64,000 nucleotides of DNA from Lumbricus rubellus (Eukaryota > Annelida > Clitellata > Crassiclitellata > Lumbricidae), in the NCBI GenBank assembly GCA_945859605.1, contig OX243820.1, positions 28,343,396 to 28,407,395 of the forward strand. The letters run 5' to 3'. The notes beneath the pieces were generated by a model. It made no database searches and was not told the origin of the DNA. It saw only the letters and a program-made list of their open reading frames with translations. Shown here piece after piece: positions 21,801-30,424 of this stretch. The first letter of the stretch is position 1. The number at the start of each line of letters is the position of its first letter. Both the position numbers and the translations under genes were made by a program.

Positions 21801-23919
21801 ACAATTAAAACAGCCACACAAAAAAGCTACGGCTTGCACAGGTGACCCTGAGAGTCTGCCAGCGAAAAACGAAGCTTTTGATTGCCCATTTCTCATCATG
21901 AGACATGGATTTCAATGGAAGAAAGAATCCAGGGGTGTGACTGAACACAATGATGATTAAGTTTAGTTGTAAGCTTATCGTTGTCGTTATGATGAATTTG
22001 GCTGATGCTTTTATTCTACTTTGCAGGTGGATTCAGGTTGCCAACATTGGAACACGTCGCGCTGGAGCCGGAGTGGCCGTCGTCGCCTGTCACTGCGACG
22101 ACCTCAAGGACATCACGAAACTCAGCATCACTGGACCAGGTACCAGTCTATACCAAATGCTGTTGGCCTTATTTTAACACTTTGATGACGAGCTTTGGTT
22201 TACCAGATGCTTTTAGTAAACGTTCGTCATTAAGTGTTCATTGGGCTTTTATATATTTTGGACTAGTCTTGATTCATCAGTCTTGTTTATTATCGCCTGT
22301 TTAAGACTTTATAAAGGTGTATTGCTCGGTGTTGATGCTAAACGTGTGTTAGGGAGGCTGGTTTGCTTTTAGAAGGATTGCCCGTTTGAGACATGACTTT
22401 TTTCTCTCTCTCAGCCAGTGTTTTCAACTGAGCACGCATTTGTATAGTGCCTCTTCAAAGGGACTACTCAGAAGTGCCTGTGCAAGCTGTAGCTTTTTGT
22501 GTGGCTGTTTGAATAGTATGCTGTGTATTCCATGTGTATTCAGTATAATATAGATCTTGAATCCAATGCTGATTCTAATAGATCTTAGAATAATTTAACC
22601 TCTATATCTTTATATCTTGTGTTAGTCAATGCAGCTCGTGGATTTAATCTTAAGGCATAGAAAAAAATTTGTTGTGTTTCCGGTAACCCGACCGACCCAT
22701 TTTTACGGCCGCGACTCAAAAAATTTTTTTAAAAATTTTTATTAAAAAAAAAATCCCCCCAAAAATGTTTTCCCCAAAAAAATTTAATTTAAAATTTAAA
22801 AAAAAAAATTTGTATTGACATAACATAAAAGACGTCAACAAAATGAAATTAATAGGACTGTTTCTAGAGCAGTTTTAGGTGCAGACAGTCGGGGAAATAG
22901 GCGGTTTATACTTGCTTAGAACACGTACTTTGTTTCAGCGTGCAAAAAAGACTAGTGGGGTATACTTTTTCGGATAGTCACTGCATAAAAATATTTTCCA
23001 AAATAAAAATATTTTCCGACCTACCTACCCAATTTTTTTTAGCTCTGTTACCGGAAACACAACATTTATTTTTTTAGGCCTAATTTATATCTAATGAGTC
23101 CCGTGTATGAATATGACAGGTCTCAAGTGTGTTACTTATACTATGGCTTTAACATCAGAGTTTGTATTCGTTAGTTTCTGAGCAAGTTGTTTACCGCATG
23201 GATTGGTTGCTTAATATTTACCTATCGCAGTGGCAGGATTCTGTCCTGTGAGTTTCATAGTTCAGTGTTTTCAACTGAAATATTTATGAAGAACTGACAG
23301 GATTAAATCTGATTGGTTTTAAATACACAAAAGAGGTTTTTTACAGTTTTTTCTTATCACATTAATTTTAAGGATATGTAAATTCCGGTGGTTTTTTTGC
23401 ACAGGTTTCTCAGCCGCTATGTCAGCAGCAGAAAACGTGAAGCAGGATGCGACGACATCAAACGCTTGTTCTGCAGACGAGATGGCGACTGTCAGCTTAA
23501 TTAAAAATGTCTTGTTAGAAGGTGCGTCGGTGCAGATTGATGAGCTTGTTGCCCTTTTGCACCACTCATCAGATGACCGGTACACATCTCTTGATGAACA
23601 GAGCTTGATCGAGCTAGTGAAACGGCATCCATCAGTGCTTCACATTGATAAATTCCATGCGGTCTCTCTAACAATGGAAAAGTCACGCAACTGTATTTCT
23701 TTCGTTTCAAATAAGCTGACTGAATACGGCGGTTCGCTAGATTTGATTTCGCTGTGCCGCTTCATTCGGGATTCTAGTGATTTAGAATTTGCAGAATATG
23801 CTTCAAGAACAAGGAAACTGAAGGGATTCATGAGGCTATACACAGACAGATTTGAGTTCAGAACTGTAGATGGCCGATGTGTTGCGTATCTAATTGCTGA
23901 TCCTGCTGTCCATGCTTGA
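11429..23919 (+). CDS. KLHL8-like BTB-BACK-Kelch protein with C-terminal winged-helix-like tail, copy 1 (8 exons)
   Basis: Joined exons are 11429-12221, 12545-12688, 13359-13470, 18866-19034, 19457-19616, 20615-20816, 22027-22139 and 23405-23919. They give an open frame of 735 residues with consistent phases 1,1,2,0,1,2,1. Order: BTB about 1-108, BACK about 110-250, six Kelch repeats about 265-563 each with the GG doublet (FCVGG, YAVGG, YAVGG, YAMGG, YVVGG, YAVGG), then a 171-residue tail. BTB and BACK motifs ([20 protein letters not shown]) and the final RAGAGVAV are those of KLHL8. Known KLHL8/KEL-8 proteins recruit substrates such as rapsyn to CUL3 ligase; that role is inferred here. The phi-x-E CUL3 motif (MNE, 11570-11578) is intact. 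The start was chosen as the first in-frame ATG after the 13-bp deletion. Confidence 0.85.
12545..12688 (+). CDS. Copy 1 exon 2: Kelch repeat 1
   Basis: Acceptor tttctttcag and donor GGAG|GTAATT. 144 nt, phase 1 in and out. Encodes [16 protein letters not shown] through [13 protein letters not shown] to RRRHVGVV, a complete Kelch blade with its GG, Tyr and Trp. Confidence 0.85.
13085..13220 (-). mobile_element. RTE LINE 3' fragment in copy 1 intron 2
   Basis: The minus strand reads [18 protein letters not shown] then [12 protein letters not shown] and a stop, the characteristic C-terminus of RTE-type LINE proteins. It is a short dead fragment inside intron 2. Confidence 0.65.
13359..13470 (+). 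CDS. Copy 1 exon 3: Kelch repeat 2, first part
   Basis: Acceptor aatgtgtag and donor TTGAG|GTAAGT. 112 nt, entering in phase 1 and leaving in phase 2. Encodes [17 protein letters not shown] through [18 protein letters not shown]. The blade continues in exon 4. Confidence 0.85.
13683..14156 (+). pseudogene. hAT transposase C-terminal fragment with acidic tail
   Basis: 157 codons are open. The start, [19 protein letters not shown], resembles the final segment of the hAT dimerisation region (a K/R-R-N-R-L core followed by KLV). It is followed by a Ser/Thr-rich linker and then about 75 residues of nearly pure Asp with Asn/Ser, encoded by a GATGAT/GACGAT microsatellite. The catalytic core is absent, so this is a remnant. 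The acidic tail is probably microsatellite expansion rather than selected sequence. Confidence 0.55.
14195..14265 (-). mobile_element. Short RTE LINE 3' fragment
   Basis: The minus strand reads [11 protein letters not shown] followed by A/G-rich sequence, matching the end of RTE-type open reading frames. About 70 bp, nested in the hAT element. Confidence 0.45.
15375..16064 (+). pseudogene. RTE LINE apurinic-type endonuclease, N-terminal part
   Basis: About 229 residues. The AP-endonuclease motifs are visible: GQWNVRGLN near residue 63, [11 protein letters not shown] near 93 and [10 protein letters not shown] near 198 (catalytic Asp/Asn). The frame ends prematurely after [12 protein letters not shown] because a 7-bp unit AACAGAA is duplicated in tandem (16044-16050 and 16051-16057). 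Without that duplication this frame would continue straight into the next open frame. Confidence 0.88.
16024..18411 (+). pseudogene. RTE LINE endonuclease C-terminus and reverse transcriptase
   Basis: 795 codons are open. First comes the end of the endonuclease ([11 protein letters not shown], then SDHNLV with the catalytic Asp/His). Then the reverse transcriptase: [15 protein letters not shown] near residue 355, [39 protein letters not shown] and the active-site [11 protein letters not shown] with YADD at 17626-17637. The C-terminal region has [29 protein letters not shown] and [12 protein letters not shown], shared with the LINE fragments elsewhere in the window. The RT itself is intact, so the copy is young; only the 7-bp duplication upstream disables it. 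Confidence 0.9.
18780..18838. repeat. (CA)n/(TA)n microsatellite before copy 1 exon 4
   Basis: A CACACA run followed by about 30 bp of TATA ends some 28 bp upstream of the exon 4 acceptor, a place usually taken by the pyrimidine tract. Copy 2 has similar AT-rich sequence before its exon 4. Confidence 0.85.
18866..19034 (+). CDS. Copy 1 exon 4: end of Kelch 2 and Kelch repeat 3
   Basis: Acceptor gattgcag and donor CAGG|GTATGT. 169 nt, leaving in phase 0. Encodes [29 protein letters not shown] and [18 protein letters not shown]. It is only about 74% identical to copy 2 exon 4 by eye. Confidence 0.85.
19457..19616 (+). CDS. Copy 1 exon 5: Kelch repeat 4
   Basis: Acceptor ttgtgtag and donor GTCG|GTTCGT. 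160 nt. Encodes [18 protein letters not shown] through [16 protein letters not shown] to [12 protein letters not shown]. Five differences in 160 nt from copy 2 exon 5, far fewer than in neighbouring exons. Confidence 0.88.
20615..20816 (+). CDS. Copy 1 exon 6: Kelch repeat 5 and start of 6
   Basis: Acceptor tttgttctag and donor GACAG|GTGCTT. 202 nt. Encodes [17 protein letters not shown], then [19 protein letters not shown], then [10 protein letters not shown]. About 85% identical to copy 2. Confidence 0.88.
21511..21842. repeat. Left arm of an inverted repeat flanking copy 1 exon 7
   Basis: 21718-21842 and 21511-21588 are reverse complements, at about 90% over the best 112 bp, of 22477-22600 and 22601-22652 plus 23081-23105. 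A LINE fragment (21594-21710) interrupts this arm. The arms enclose exon 7 (22027-22139). A third, direct-orientation copy of the same sequence is at about 41388-41530. Confidence 0.75.
21594..21710 (+). mobile_element. RTE LINE 3' fragment in copy 1 intron 6
   Basis: Reads [19 protein letters not shown], then [13 protein letters not shown] and a stop, followed by an AAGAAGAAGAAA tail. This is the RTE-type C-terminus with an A-rich tail. Confidence 0.65.
22027..22139 (+). CDS. Copy 1 exon 7: Kelch repeat 6, end of propeller
   Basis: Acceptor tactttgcag and donor CCAG|GTACCA. 113 nt, so skipping it would shift the frame. Encodes [20 protein letters not shown] and then the linker [14 protein letters not shown]. 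In KLHL8 the protein ends shortly after this point; here it continues in frame. Confidence 0.85.
22477..23105. repeat. Right arm of the inverted repeat flanking copy 1 exon 7
   Basis: The partner of 21511-21842, interrupted by the MITE at 22650-23083. The left arm preserves the uninterrupted sequence (TTAATTGATCTAATGAGTC), acting as a natural empty site for that MITE. Confidence 0.7.
22650..23083. mobile_element. MITE with TTTCCGGTAAC-type inverted repeats
   Basis: The termini contain GTTGTGTTTCCGGTAAC at 22670 and its exact reverse complement at about 23047-23063, extended outward by A/T-rich and AGGC sequence. The interior is low-complexity A/T around a unique block (GACAGTCGGG ... TTTCAGCGTGCAAAAAAGAC). 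The same element is at 28422-28760. There is no coding sequence. The target duplication is not resolved. Confidence 0.8.
23405..23919 (+). CDS. Copy 1 exon 8: C-terminal winged-helix-like tail
   Basis: Acceptor tttttgcacag. The joint GGT keeps the frame from exon 7, and the exon ends with TGA at 23917-23919. It adds about 171 residues. After a Ser/Ala-rich linker come two units of about 65 residues. Each has helices followed by a strand-like end: [15 protein letters not shown] then VSL, and [14 protein letters not shown] then VAYLI. This helix then F/L-x-x-H/Y-x-x-x-F then beta pattern recalls the winged-helix units of Egalitarian-type or OST-HTH proteins, which bind RNA or protein partners. 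That similarity is my own reading and unverified. An alternative start ATG 23419 exists but splicing into the Kelch frame is clean. Confidence 0.75.
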
Positions 23920-24480
23920 ATGCAATTATATTTTGAAACCTAGAAGTGTTTAAAATTTGATTTTAATGTTGTTTCCAGGTGCTTGCTTATTTTTCTGTTT
24001 TTATTGCATTAAAATTGTAATATGATTATTTTAAAAAGTTCTATGTTTAAAATTTGAATTTGGTGTTATAAATTTATTTCACAATGGGTTGTATGCAAGC
24101 ATGGTTAGTCAATAGTCAGCAGTTAGCCATTTAATATTTTTTTTATAATATTATAATTTTTTAAAGGTACAAAAGACTTGCAGACTTGTACACGTTTTGT
24201 GTACATATTTTTGTTTTTATGATTTAATTTTTTATTTTGTTTCCAGGTGCTGACTTATTTTTATGATTTATTCAGTCCATAGATCAGTTGACTGTTTAAC
24301 GATTTTTTTAGATGCACTGAATATTTGCAGACATGTGCATGTACCTTGTACAATTGTACATGTCTGGTTTTTAATATTTAAAATTTTCTATTTTTCCAGG
24401 TGCTTACTTATTTTTCTGGTTTTATTATTTTCAAATTGTAATGTGATTATTTTAAAAAGTTTTAATTTAATAAATCAATT
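23920..24480 (+). other. Copy 1 3' untranslated region with internal repeats
   Basis: T-rich sequence with three partial repeats of a unit containing TTTCCAGGTGCTTRCTTATT (about 23976, 24241 and 24396); the first and third also share TGATTATTTTAAAAAGTT. Possible polyadenylation signals are ATTAAA at 24008 and AATAAA at 24469. The end of the transcript cannot be fixed. Confidence 0.5.
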
Positions 24481-26990
24481 TTTTATTCACCAATTTACTT
24501 TATCAATAATTTTACTTCTTATTCCTGTTTTAGTTCTCAAGTAATTTTATATCTTGTTTCAGTGTTTCAAATAATAATATAATCAGTTTCACTGTGCATA
24601 GTATAATTTCTTTTTGGAAAGAGTTGATGCTCAAGAATTCTTGCAAGGTTTTTTTGTATTCCTAACATGAGACACTGATGGATGACGTCAAACTAACTCA
24701 AACAAGTTCTGTTCCTCAAGAGAAATGTGTCGATTGCTTGATGAGTGGTGTACCAAAGTTAGAATCCTAACCTTGCTGAGATTAGAATCCTAACCTTGCT
24801 GAGAGTATATTAAAATAAAATCAATATTTGTACTTTTAGATATACGATAAAAGGATTCCTGCTGTTATTATACAATTCCATCTGTTAAAATCTGTACAAT
24901 ACTTAGGCAAAAAGTGAGGGCCTATATTTTGAATTGAGTTTAACTTGTAGTCTTTGTCTTTACCTCCATGTTGCTAATGTACACATCTAAAGTAGTGCTT
25001 TTACTATAGTGATTTGAGTAGTATTTGTACTGATTTAGTCGTCACATTAATTGATTTCCACATCAATTTCTTCGGAAGGTTTATGCCCATGTATACTTGT
25101 TTTTGGTGTCAGGTTTGATTCTTGTTTCGGGTATTAATCCCGGTATTTACAAGTTAAATTCAGCCCCAGTTGGTCAAGAGTGCTTACGGTACTTTCACAA
25201 AGGATCAGTCTTTAAATGTGTAGGCATTGTTATGCTTGATTAGAAGGTCATCCTTTGTGTTCATGTAGGCAAAGGATAATTGTATTTGTATTGTAGGGTG
25301 TTTATTACAACCTCCCCTCATTTCCTAGCTGCGTTTAGCCTTGTTCTTTGGCCGATACGTTGATTGGTTTTTCCAGGTGGATGTCAGACTGTGCGCCGAA
25401 ACAAAAACAAAAAAGGTTTTGAAGGATAGATTCAATGAAGATATTATCAATTTCCTGCAGATCATGTAGTGTTTACTATCAGTTTGAGTGCATTGTATAA
25501 ATTTTTGCTTGTGATGGACTCTTGGATTGTGGCTTCTCTGTGAAAGGGAAGAGTGACAATGTTGCCTTTAGTCTGTTATATGTACCGGTAAGATATGAAC
25601 AGAGTATAACATGTAATAGGTTTGAATGTGAAGTAGAAATGAGTGCCATCTGCTGCATTTGTGTTTAATTTTTTTACAAATCTGACTGTAAGGGCCTACG
25701 TTTTTGTCTCAAGTGCTGTGAAGTCGCTACCTGCTCAGGTCTCCTTTTGTCTCAGGTCTCTTTTGTCTCGTTACTTCAGTCACAGATTTTCTTTTTTAAT
25801 TGTCTTTCAGTTTATGCCAATTGCTTATTGGCCAAGAATTTTTTGGCATTTTTGATTGTGGCATTTTCTATGCCAACACCTGTTGCCAGTGTCTGTACAT
25901 GTATTATAATTATGATCTCAAGTTGTTGATGTTTTTCAATGTTCAATTTTAAGGTGATATGAAAAGTTTTGACTGCATGTGATTCAGTTTAATTTAATTC
26001 CATCTCACGTATTCTTTTGTCTCATTATTCAAGCCACAGATTTTCTTTCAATTGTATCCATAAAAATTATATTGATTTCAGTGATTTCCTCAACACTGCA
26101 GTAATTTCTCATTTTAATCTCCTGTCAAATAATCTGGATCATTGGATCAATAAATGATTGTTGATTGATTTGTGAGCATTTATTGTTATTAGTAATTTGA
26201 TATTTTGAATTAATTGCTCAGAGTAATTTTGAATTAATTGCTCAGAGTAATTAGCTACCGAGATGTTCCCTCTAAGCATTTTAACTACGCTGTAATGAGG
26301 TTGCATGTAATGAGATCGAGTTCCAAAGCTGAATTAAATACGAGGTTCATATGTTGAAGAGGTGGTAACAGAGATGTATTTAAGTGCAATTTAGAAATAA
26401 ATTTATTCTGACCAATACTTCACAAAACAATAATGCTATAGCTTTAAGTGGCTTTCTGCTGCATAACTGAACTCCTTTTTGAGCACATCATAATTATGGA
26501 AACTGCCAAGACTCCAAGTATATATGGCTCTAAAGTCTAAATAAATACTCTGACTATAGGCCTACTATCAACAATTTCAGGCAACATACCACAATGAGAT
26601 CTGCCACGTGTTGAGGCACCAAACTTCAGCCAGTCATCAACAACGAGGCAATTCTGGTCAAGATCCTGAGTTACGGCTCCATAGAAATTGTCATTGTTAT
26701 TATTATTAACAATAAGAAAAATATTACTTTACTAGTGCAGAAATATTCATCGGTAATAATCTAAAGGTGGCACTTAATATTTTAAGGTGCACTATGTTTT
26801 TTACACACACATTATCAATCTATACACGTACAATATGCATTTATTCATTCCAATCCAATTATAAATTGCCCCTTCCAAGATAGCCTAAATAATTATTATA
26901 TGATAATAATTATTTCGCTGGACTTTGTTGGTCATCAGCAATTTTACATGGTATGGGCGCTCCATGGATATGCTTTCCCTCCCTATGGCC
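24481..26990. other. Intergenic spacer between Kelch copies
   Basis: No gene seen. A/T-rich, with two small tandem duplications: TTAGAATCCTAACCTTGCTG and flank (about 24758-24803), and TTTTGAATTAATTGCTCAGA and flank (about 26204-26252). Confidence 0.5.
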
Positions 26991-26995
26991 TAGGG

Positions 26996-27350
26996 TGGGT
27001 CCGTAGTTCAGTTGAGAGAGCGCTAGTCCATAAACTGAGTAATCCACGCGACCCGGGTTCAAGCCTCACACAGGGCAAAAATTTATTTGAATTTTCTGTT
27101 AGCTGCAATTGGCGCTTTGCTGTTGTGATGTTTGACTCGGGTTCTGCTGAAAATAAGGTAGCCCCTCCCACTTCTGGCTTGGCCGAACCAGAAGTGATCT
27201 AGCATTTAGGCTTAGTGTTAAGCCGAACCCACTGTGAAAGCCGACCTGCGTGTCGTGCTATAATAGTGGGCCGTATTTCGTATAACCTGTAAGCTTACCT
27301 GTAATCATTCTGCGGTTTGTCAGATTGAATGAGAATAAACGAATATTATT
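26996..27350 (+). mobile_element. tRNA-derived SINE
   Basis: The head GGTCCGTAGTTCAGTTGAGA through ACCCGGGTTCAAGCC carries tRNA A- and B-box sequences. A 270-bp non-tRNA body follows, ending AGAATAAACGAATATTATT. The body rules out an ordinary tRNA gene. Confidence 0.75.
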
Positions 27351-27390
27351 GCCTTCCATACACCTGTGACTATGGACATCGGCAATAGAC

Positions 27391-27472
27391 TAATATATGC
27401 GCTAAAAAAACTTCCAATATATCGTGGAATGGCGCATTCCAACGTCACTTCCGGCATATGTAAGCAAGCATG
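27391..27472 (+). promoter_or_regulatory. Upstream block conserved between the two Kelch copies (copy 2)
   Basis: The counterpart of 10331-10412, with the same AACGTCACTTCCGG core. It marks the left edge of the recognisable duplication. The sequence between it and exon 1 is longer here, partly because of the MITE at 28287-28846. Confidence 0.45.
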
Positions 27473-28286
27473 ATATTAAGCGGTGCATTTAAAGGTTTTA
27501 AAACAATACTATTGGTAAAAACTTTTAATTGGTGTGTCTTATTGGGGAGCTTCAGGTTTTTAACTACTTTTTTCCGGAGTATCACCAGCTAGAGATTGGT
27601 GCCATTTTGAGAGAAGGAAAAAACTAAAAACATAGGTTTACCAACGGTTTTATAGAAAGTGGCCGAACTACCATTTGAAACTATTCAAAAGTTTAATTAA
27701 TTAAATTATACTACAGCGATGCGTAAAAGCTTTGTTATGTCGGTCCGTCTTTCTGGAACAAGTTACCCAGCAGCCTTCGTGATGAATTTTTTGGTCTTTC
27801 TTCATCCATTTTCCGCAAACGTTTGAGAACCATTCTTTTCTATTGTGGGTTGGATCCATCGATGGTTGGATCTGTCAGGTCAGAAGCGTCACTGAGGAGT
27901 TTCCTGAAGTGGCGCTATATAAATGCATAATTACAATTATACATGGCATAATGGTCCTGCTTGGGTTGTTGATTACACAGTTTATTGTCCAAAAATTAGA
28001 GTTGCATATATAAAATTGCTCATCAGCATTTTACTCATTAACCTAGCAATATTGCATTTGTCGCGGCTATGATAGTGAGTGAAATTTCATGAATCGCAGC
28101 AGGCTGAACAGTTCAATTTATATTCACTTTTTTGTAAAACAGTATACATGTGTGTTTAGTTTTGCTGATTTATATCGTATCATGTCTTTTATATCGTATC
28201 GTGTCTAAAAAATGTATGCAGCGTCTCTCGCAGCATTGACTATTCAGAGCCGCTTTCAGAAGCTTCAGGGGAAAGAAATCTTTTGA

Positions 28287-28846
28287 GGGTGCTTATGGGT
28301 TAGTTCACCTGATTTATTTTGCAGTGCTGTCAGCGTTGTCATTGCACGTCTTTTCCGTGAGGGTCGGTTAGGGCTCAGGTTAGGCATCGTGAGGGTCGGT
28401 TAGGGTTAGTGTTAGGGTTAGTTTAGGCGTAAAAAAAGTGTTGTGTTTCCGGTAACGCGACCGACCCATTTTTACGGCCGCGACCCAAATATTTTTTTTT
28501 TTAAATTTAATTTAAAAAAAAAATTTTCCCCCCCAGGACTGTTTCTAGAGCTGTTTTAGGTGCAGACAGTCGGGAAATAGGCAGTTTATACTTGCTTAGA
28601 ACACGTACTTTGTTTCAGCGTGCAAAAAAGACTAGTGGGGTATACTTTTTCGGATAGTCACTGCACAAAAATATTTTACCAAAATAAAAATATTTTCCCA
28701 CCTACCTACCCAATTTTTTTTAGCTCTGTTACCGGAAACACAGCATTTTTTTAGGCCTTAGCCATTAGAAACTCTGGTGGATTCAAGGCAAAAGACACTG
28801 TGTATTTTTTCAGAAATAAATCAGGTGAATTAACCCATAAGTACCC
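28287..28846. mobile_element. MITE with TTTTGA target duplication, upstream of copy 2
   Basis: The termini GGGTGCTTATGGGTTAGTTC and, reverse complemented, GGGTACTTATGGGTTAATTC match over about 33 bp. They are flanked by TTTTGA at 28281-28286 and 28847-28852. Copy 1 retains the unoccupied site (TTTTGAGAGTGCG, about 10638-10650), which confirms the insertion boundaries. A second MITE (28422-28760) is nested inside. It also contains degenerate GGTTAGGG-like repeats at about 28375-28425. Confidence 0.88.
28422..28760. mobile_element. Nested MITE with TTTCCGGTAAC-type inverted repeats
   Basis: The same family as 22650-23083. Left end TTTAGGCGTAAAAAAA then GTGTTTCCGGTAAC; right end GTTACCGGAAACAC then TTTTTTTAGGCC. 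It shares the interior block GACAGTCGGG ... GCGTGCAAAAAAGAC but is shorter in the low-complexity part. Confidence 0.8.
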
Positions 28847-29400
28847 TTTTGAGAGTGCGATAGGATGCGGGGAAGAGCCCCGACATGAGTTTAGCCCGTA
28901 GAAGAGTCCCATGTGGAGGGACCTATAATTGCAAATGCCCAGCTCTGCCTTGCCGTTCATTAGTTACTAGTATGAGCTACCAGGACGCTAGATGATGCAT
29001 AATCTAACCAGACTGCAGGCTTTTGTCTTTTTGAACAGTCAATACTCGGAAATAGATCTGACGAAACTTAATCCATTTTATTGAAACTAAATTTGGAACA
29101 TATTGTGGTGTAGCACGCCTGCATGCATGTACCTTACTTCTTCTGCGTGTGTCTGCATTTTTTCTTGCTTCATTATCTACCTTCACTTGTACTGTAAGTG
29201 ACTATAGAGGAGCCAATAAATTATTAGATTAATTTGTTAGTATATGATCCTAGCATGTGTTCAGACGCATAAACAGCTAAACGCAGTTCAGCCAGGCATT
29301 TTCCAGTTCATATTCAATGTTTTCAGCACGGATAAACATCTAAAGCGTTAACTACAGGGCTGCGAGCGCCTCCTGCGTTGCTGCAGATTTTCACACGAAA

Positions 29401-30424
29401 ATGACGGATAAACCGCCCCCGAGACCGTCGTGTGCAGGAAGTGATGGGGAGAAGCTACAGCCAACCACCCCAGCTCTTTCAACCCTGTCTTCACAAGAAA
29501 ACTCACTGCCCGTTGCAGTCAGGCCCTTGTCATTGTCATTCACGCTCCCTAGAGGACAGACGGACCTCGTTTCAGACGTCGGAACGCAGCCCGACTACCC
29601 ATCAGACCAGTTCACGTTTGAGGACAAGACTCTCTGGCAGGACACGTTTGCAACTTTTTATGAATTCTACCAGAGCAACACGTTCTGTGATATCGAGATA
29701 CACTGTGGAAGCCGTGTCCTGCGCTGCCACCGCGTCGTTCTCGCGTGCGTCAGCCGTTGCTTTCGCTCCATGTTCCGGTCAAACATGAACAACGTGATCA
29801 CGATCAAGGACGTCGACGAGGTCGCTTTCAACGACCTTGTGAACTTCGCGTACACGGCAAAGATCACATTGACAATACAGAACGTTGAAACACTGCTGTC
29901 TGCATGCTTGGTACTCCAGGTGGACTCGGTCGCACGTGCCTGCTGCGTGTTCATGACATCTCACCTTCACGCGAGCAACTGCATTGGGATTAGGAATACT
30001 GTGGAGCAGCACGGACAGATGGACCTCGTGGCAAAGGCCGAGGGATTCATGATGGACAATTTCTTCGACGTTCAGAACAGTAAAGAGTGGAACCAGGTGA
30101 CTCTGTCCTGCCTGCTGAACATCGTCAGCTCCCCGAATTTGAACGTTCGGTCAGAAAAGGAGGTCTATGAGGCGATTATGAAGTGGATAAAATCAGACCT
30201 AGAAGAAAACAAGGCCTTCCTCCCGACGCTTATGTCGAAGATTCAGCTACCTCTTCTTCCAGCTCCCTACCTGACTAGTAAAGTGTGCCACGAAGAACTG
30301 CTGAAGCGAGACGGAGAATGCATGGAGTACCTGAACGAAGCGATGAGTTACCAGTTGTCGTTGGCTCAGGTCATTCCGGAAATTGCGCTTTCAGAAAGAA
30401 TGAAACCTCGCAAAAGTTATGCTG
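29401..30424 (+). CDS. Copy 2 exon 1: leader + BTB + BACK
   Basis: Contains the intact leader ([13 protein letters not shown] and onward), [18 protein letters not shown] at the BTB start, and BACK to RKSYAG. Donor GCTG|GTTAGT. It retains the 13 bp lost in copy 1 (29613-29625 region) but lacks 12 bp between 29790 and 29791 relative to copy 1. Confidence 0.9.

Noticed and set aside
28370..28430. Interstitial telomere-like GGTTAGGG repeats
   Set aside because: Degenerate, only a few units, and lying inside a MITE; no run of perfect TTAGGG.
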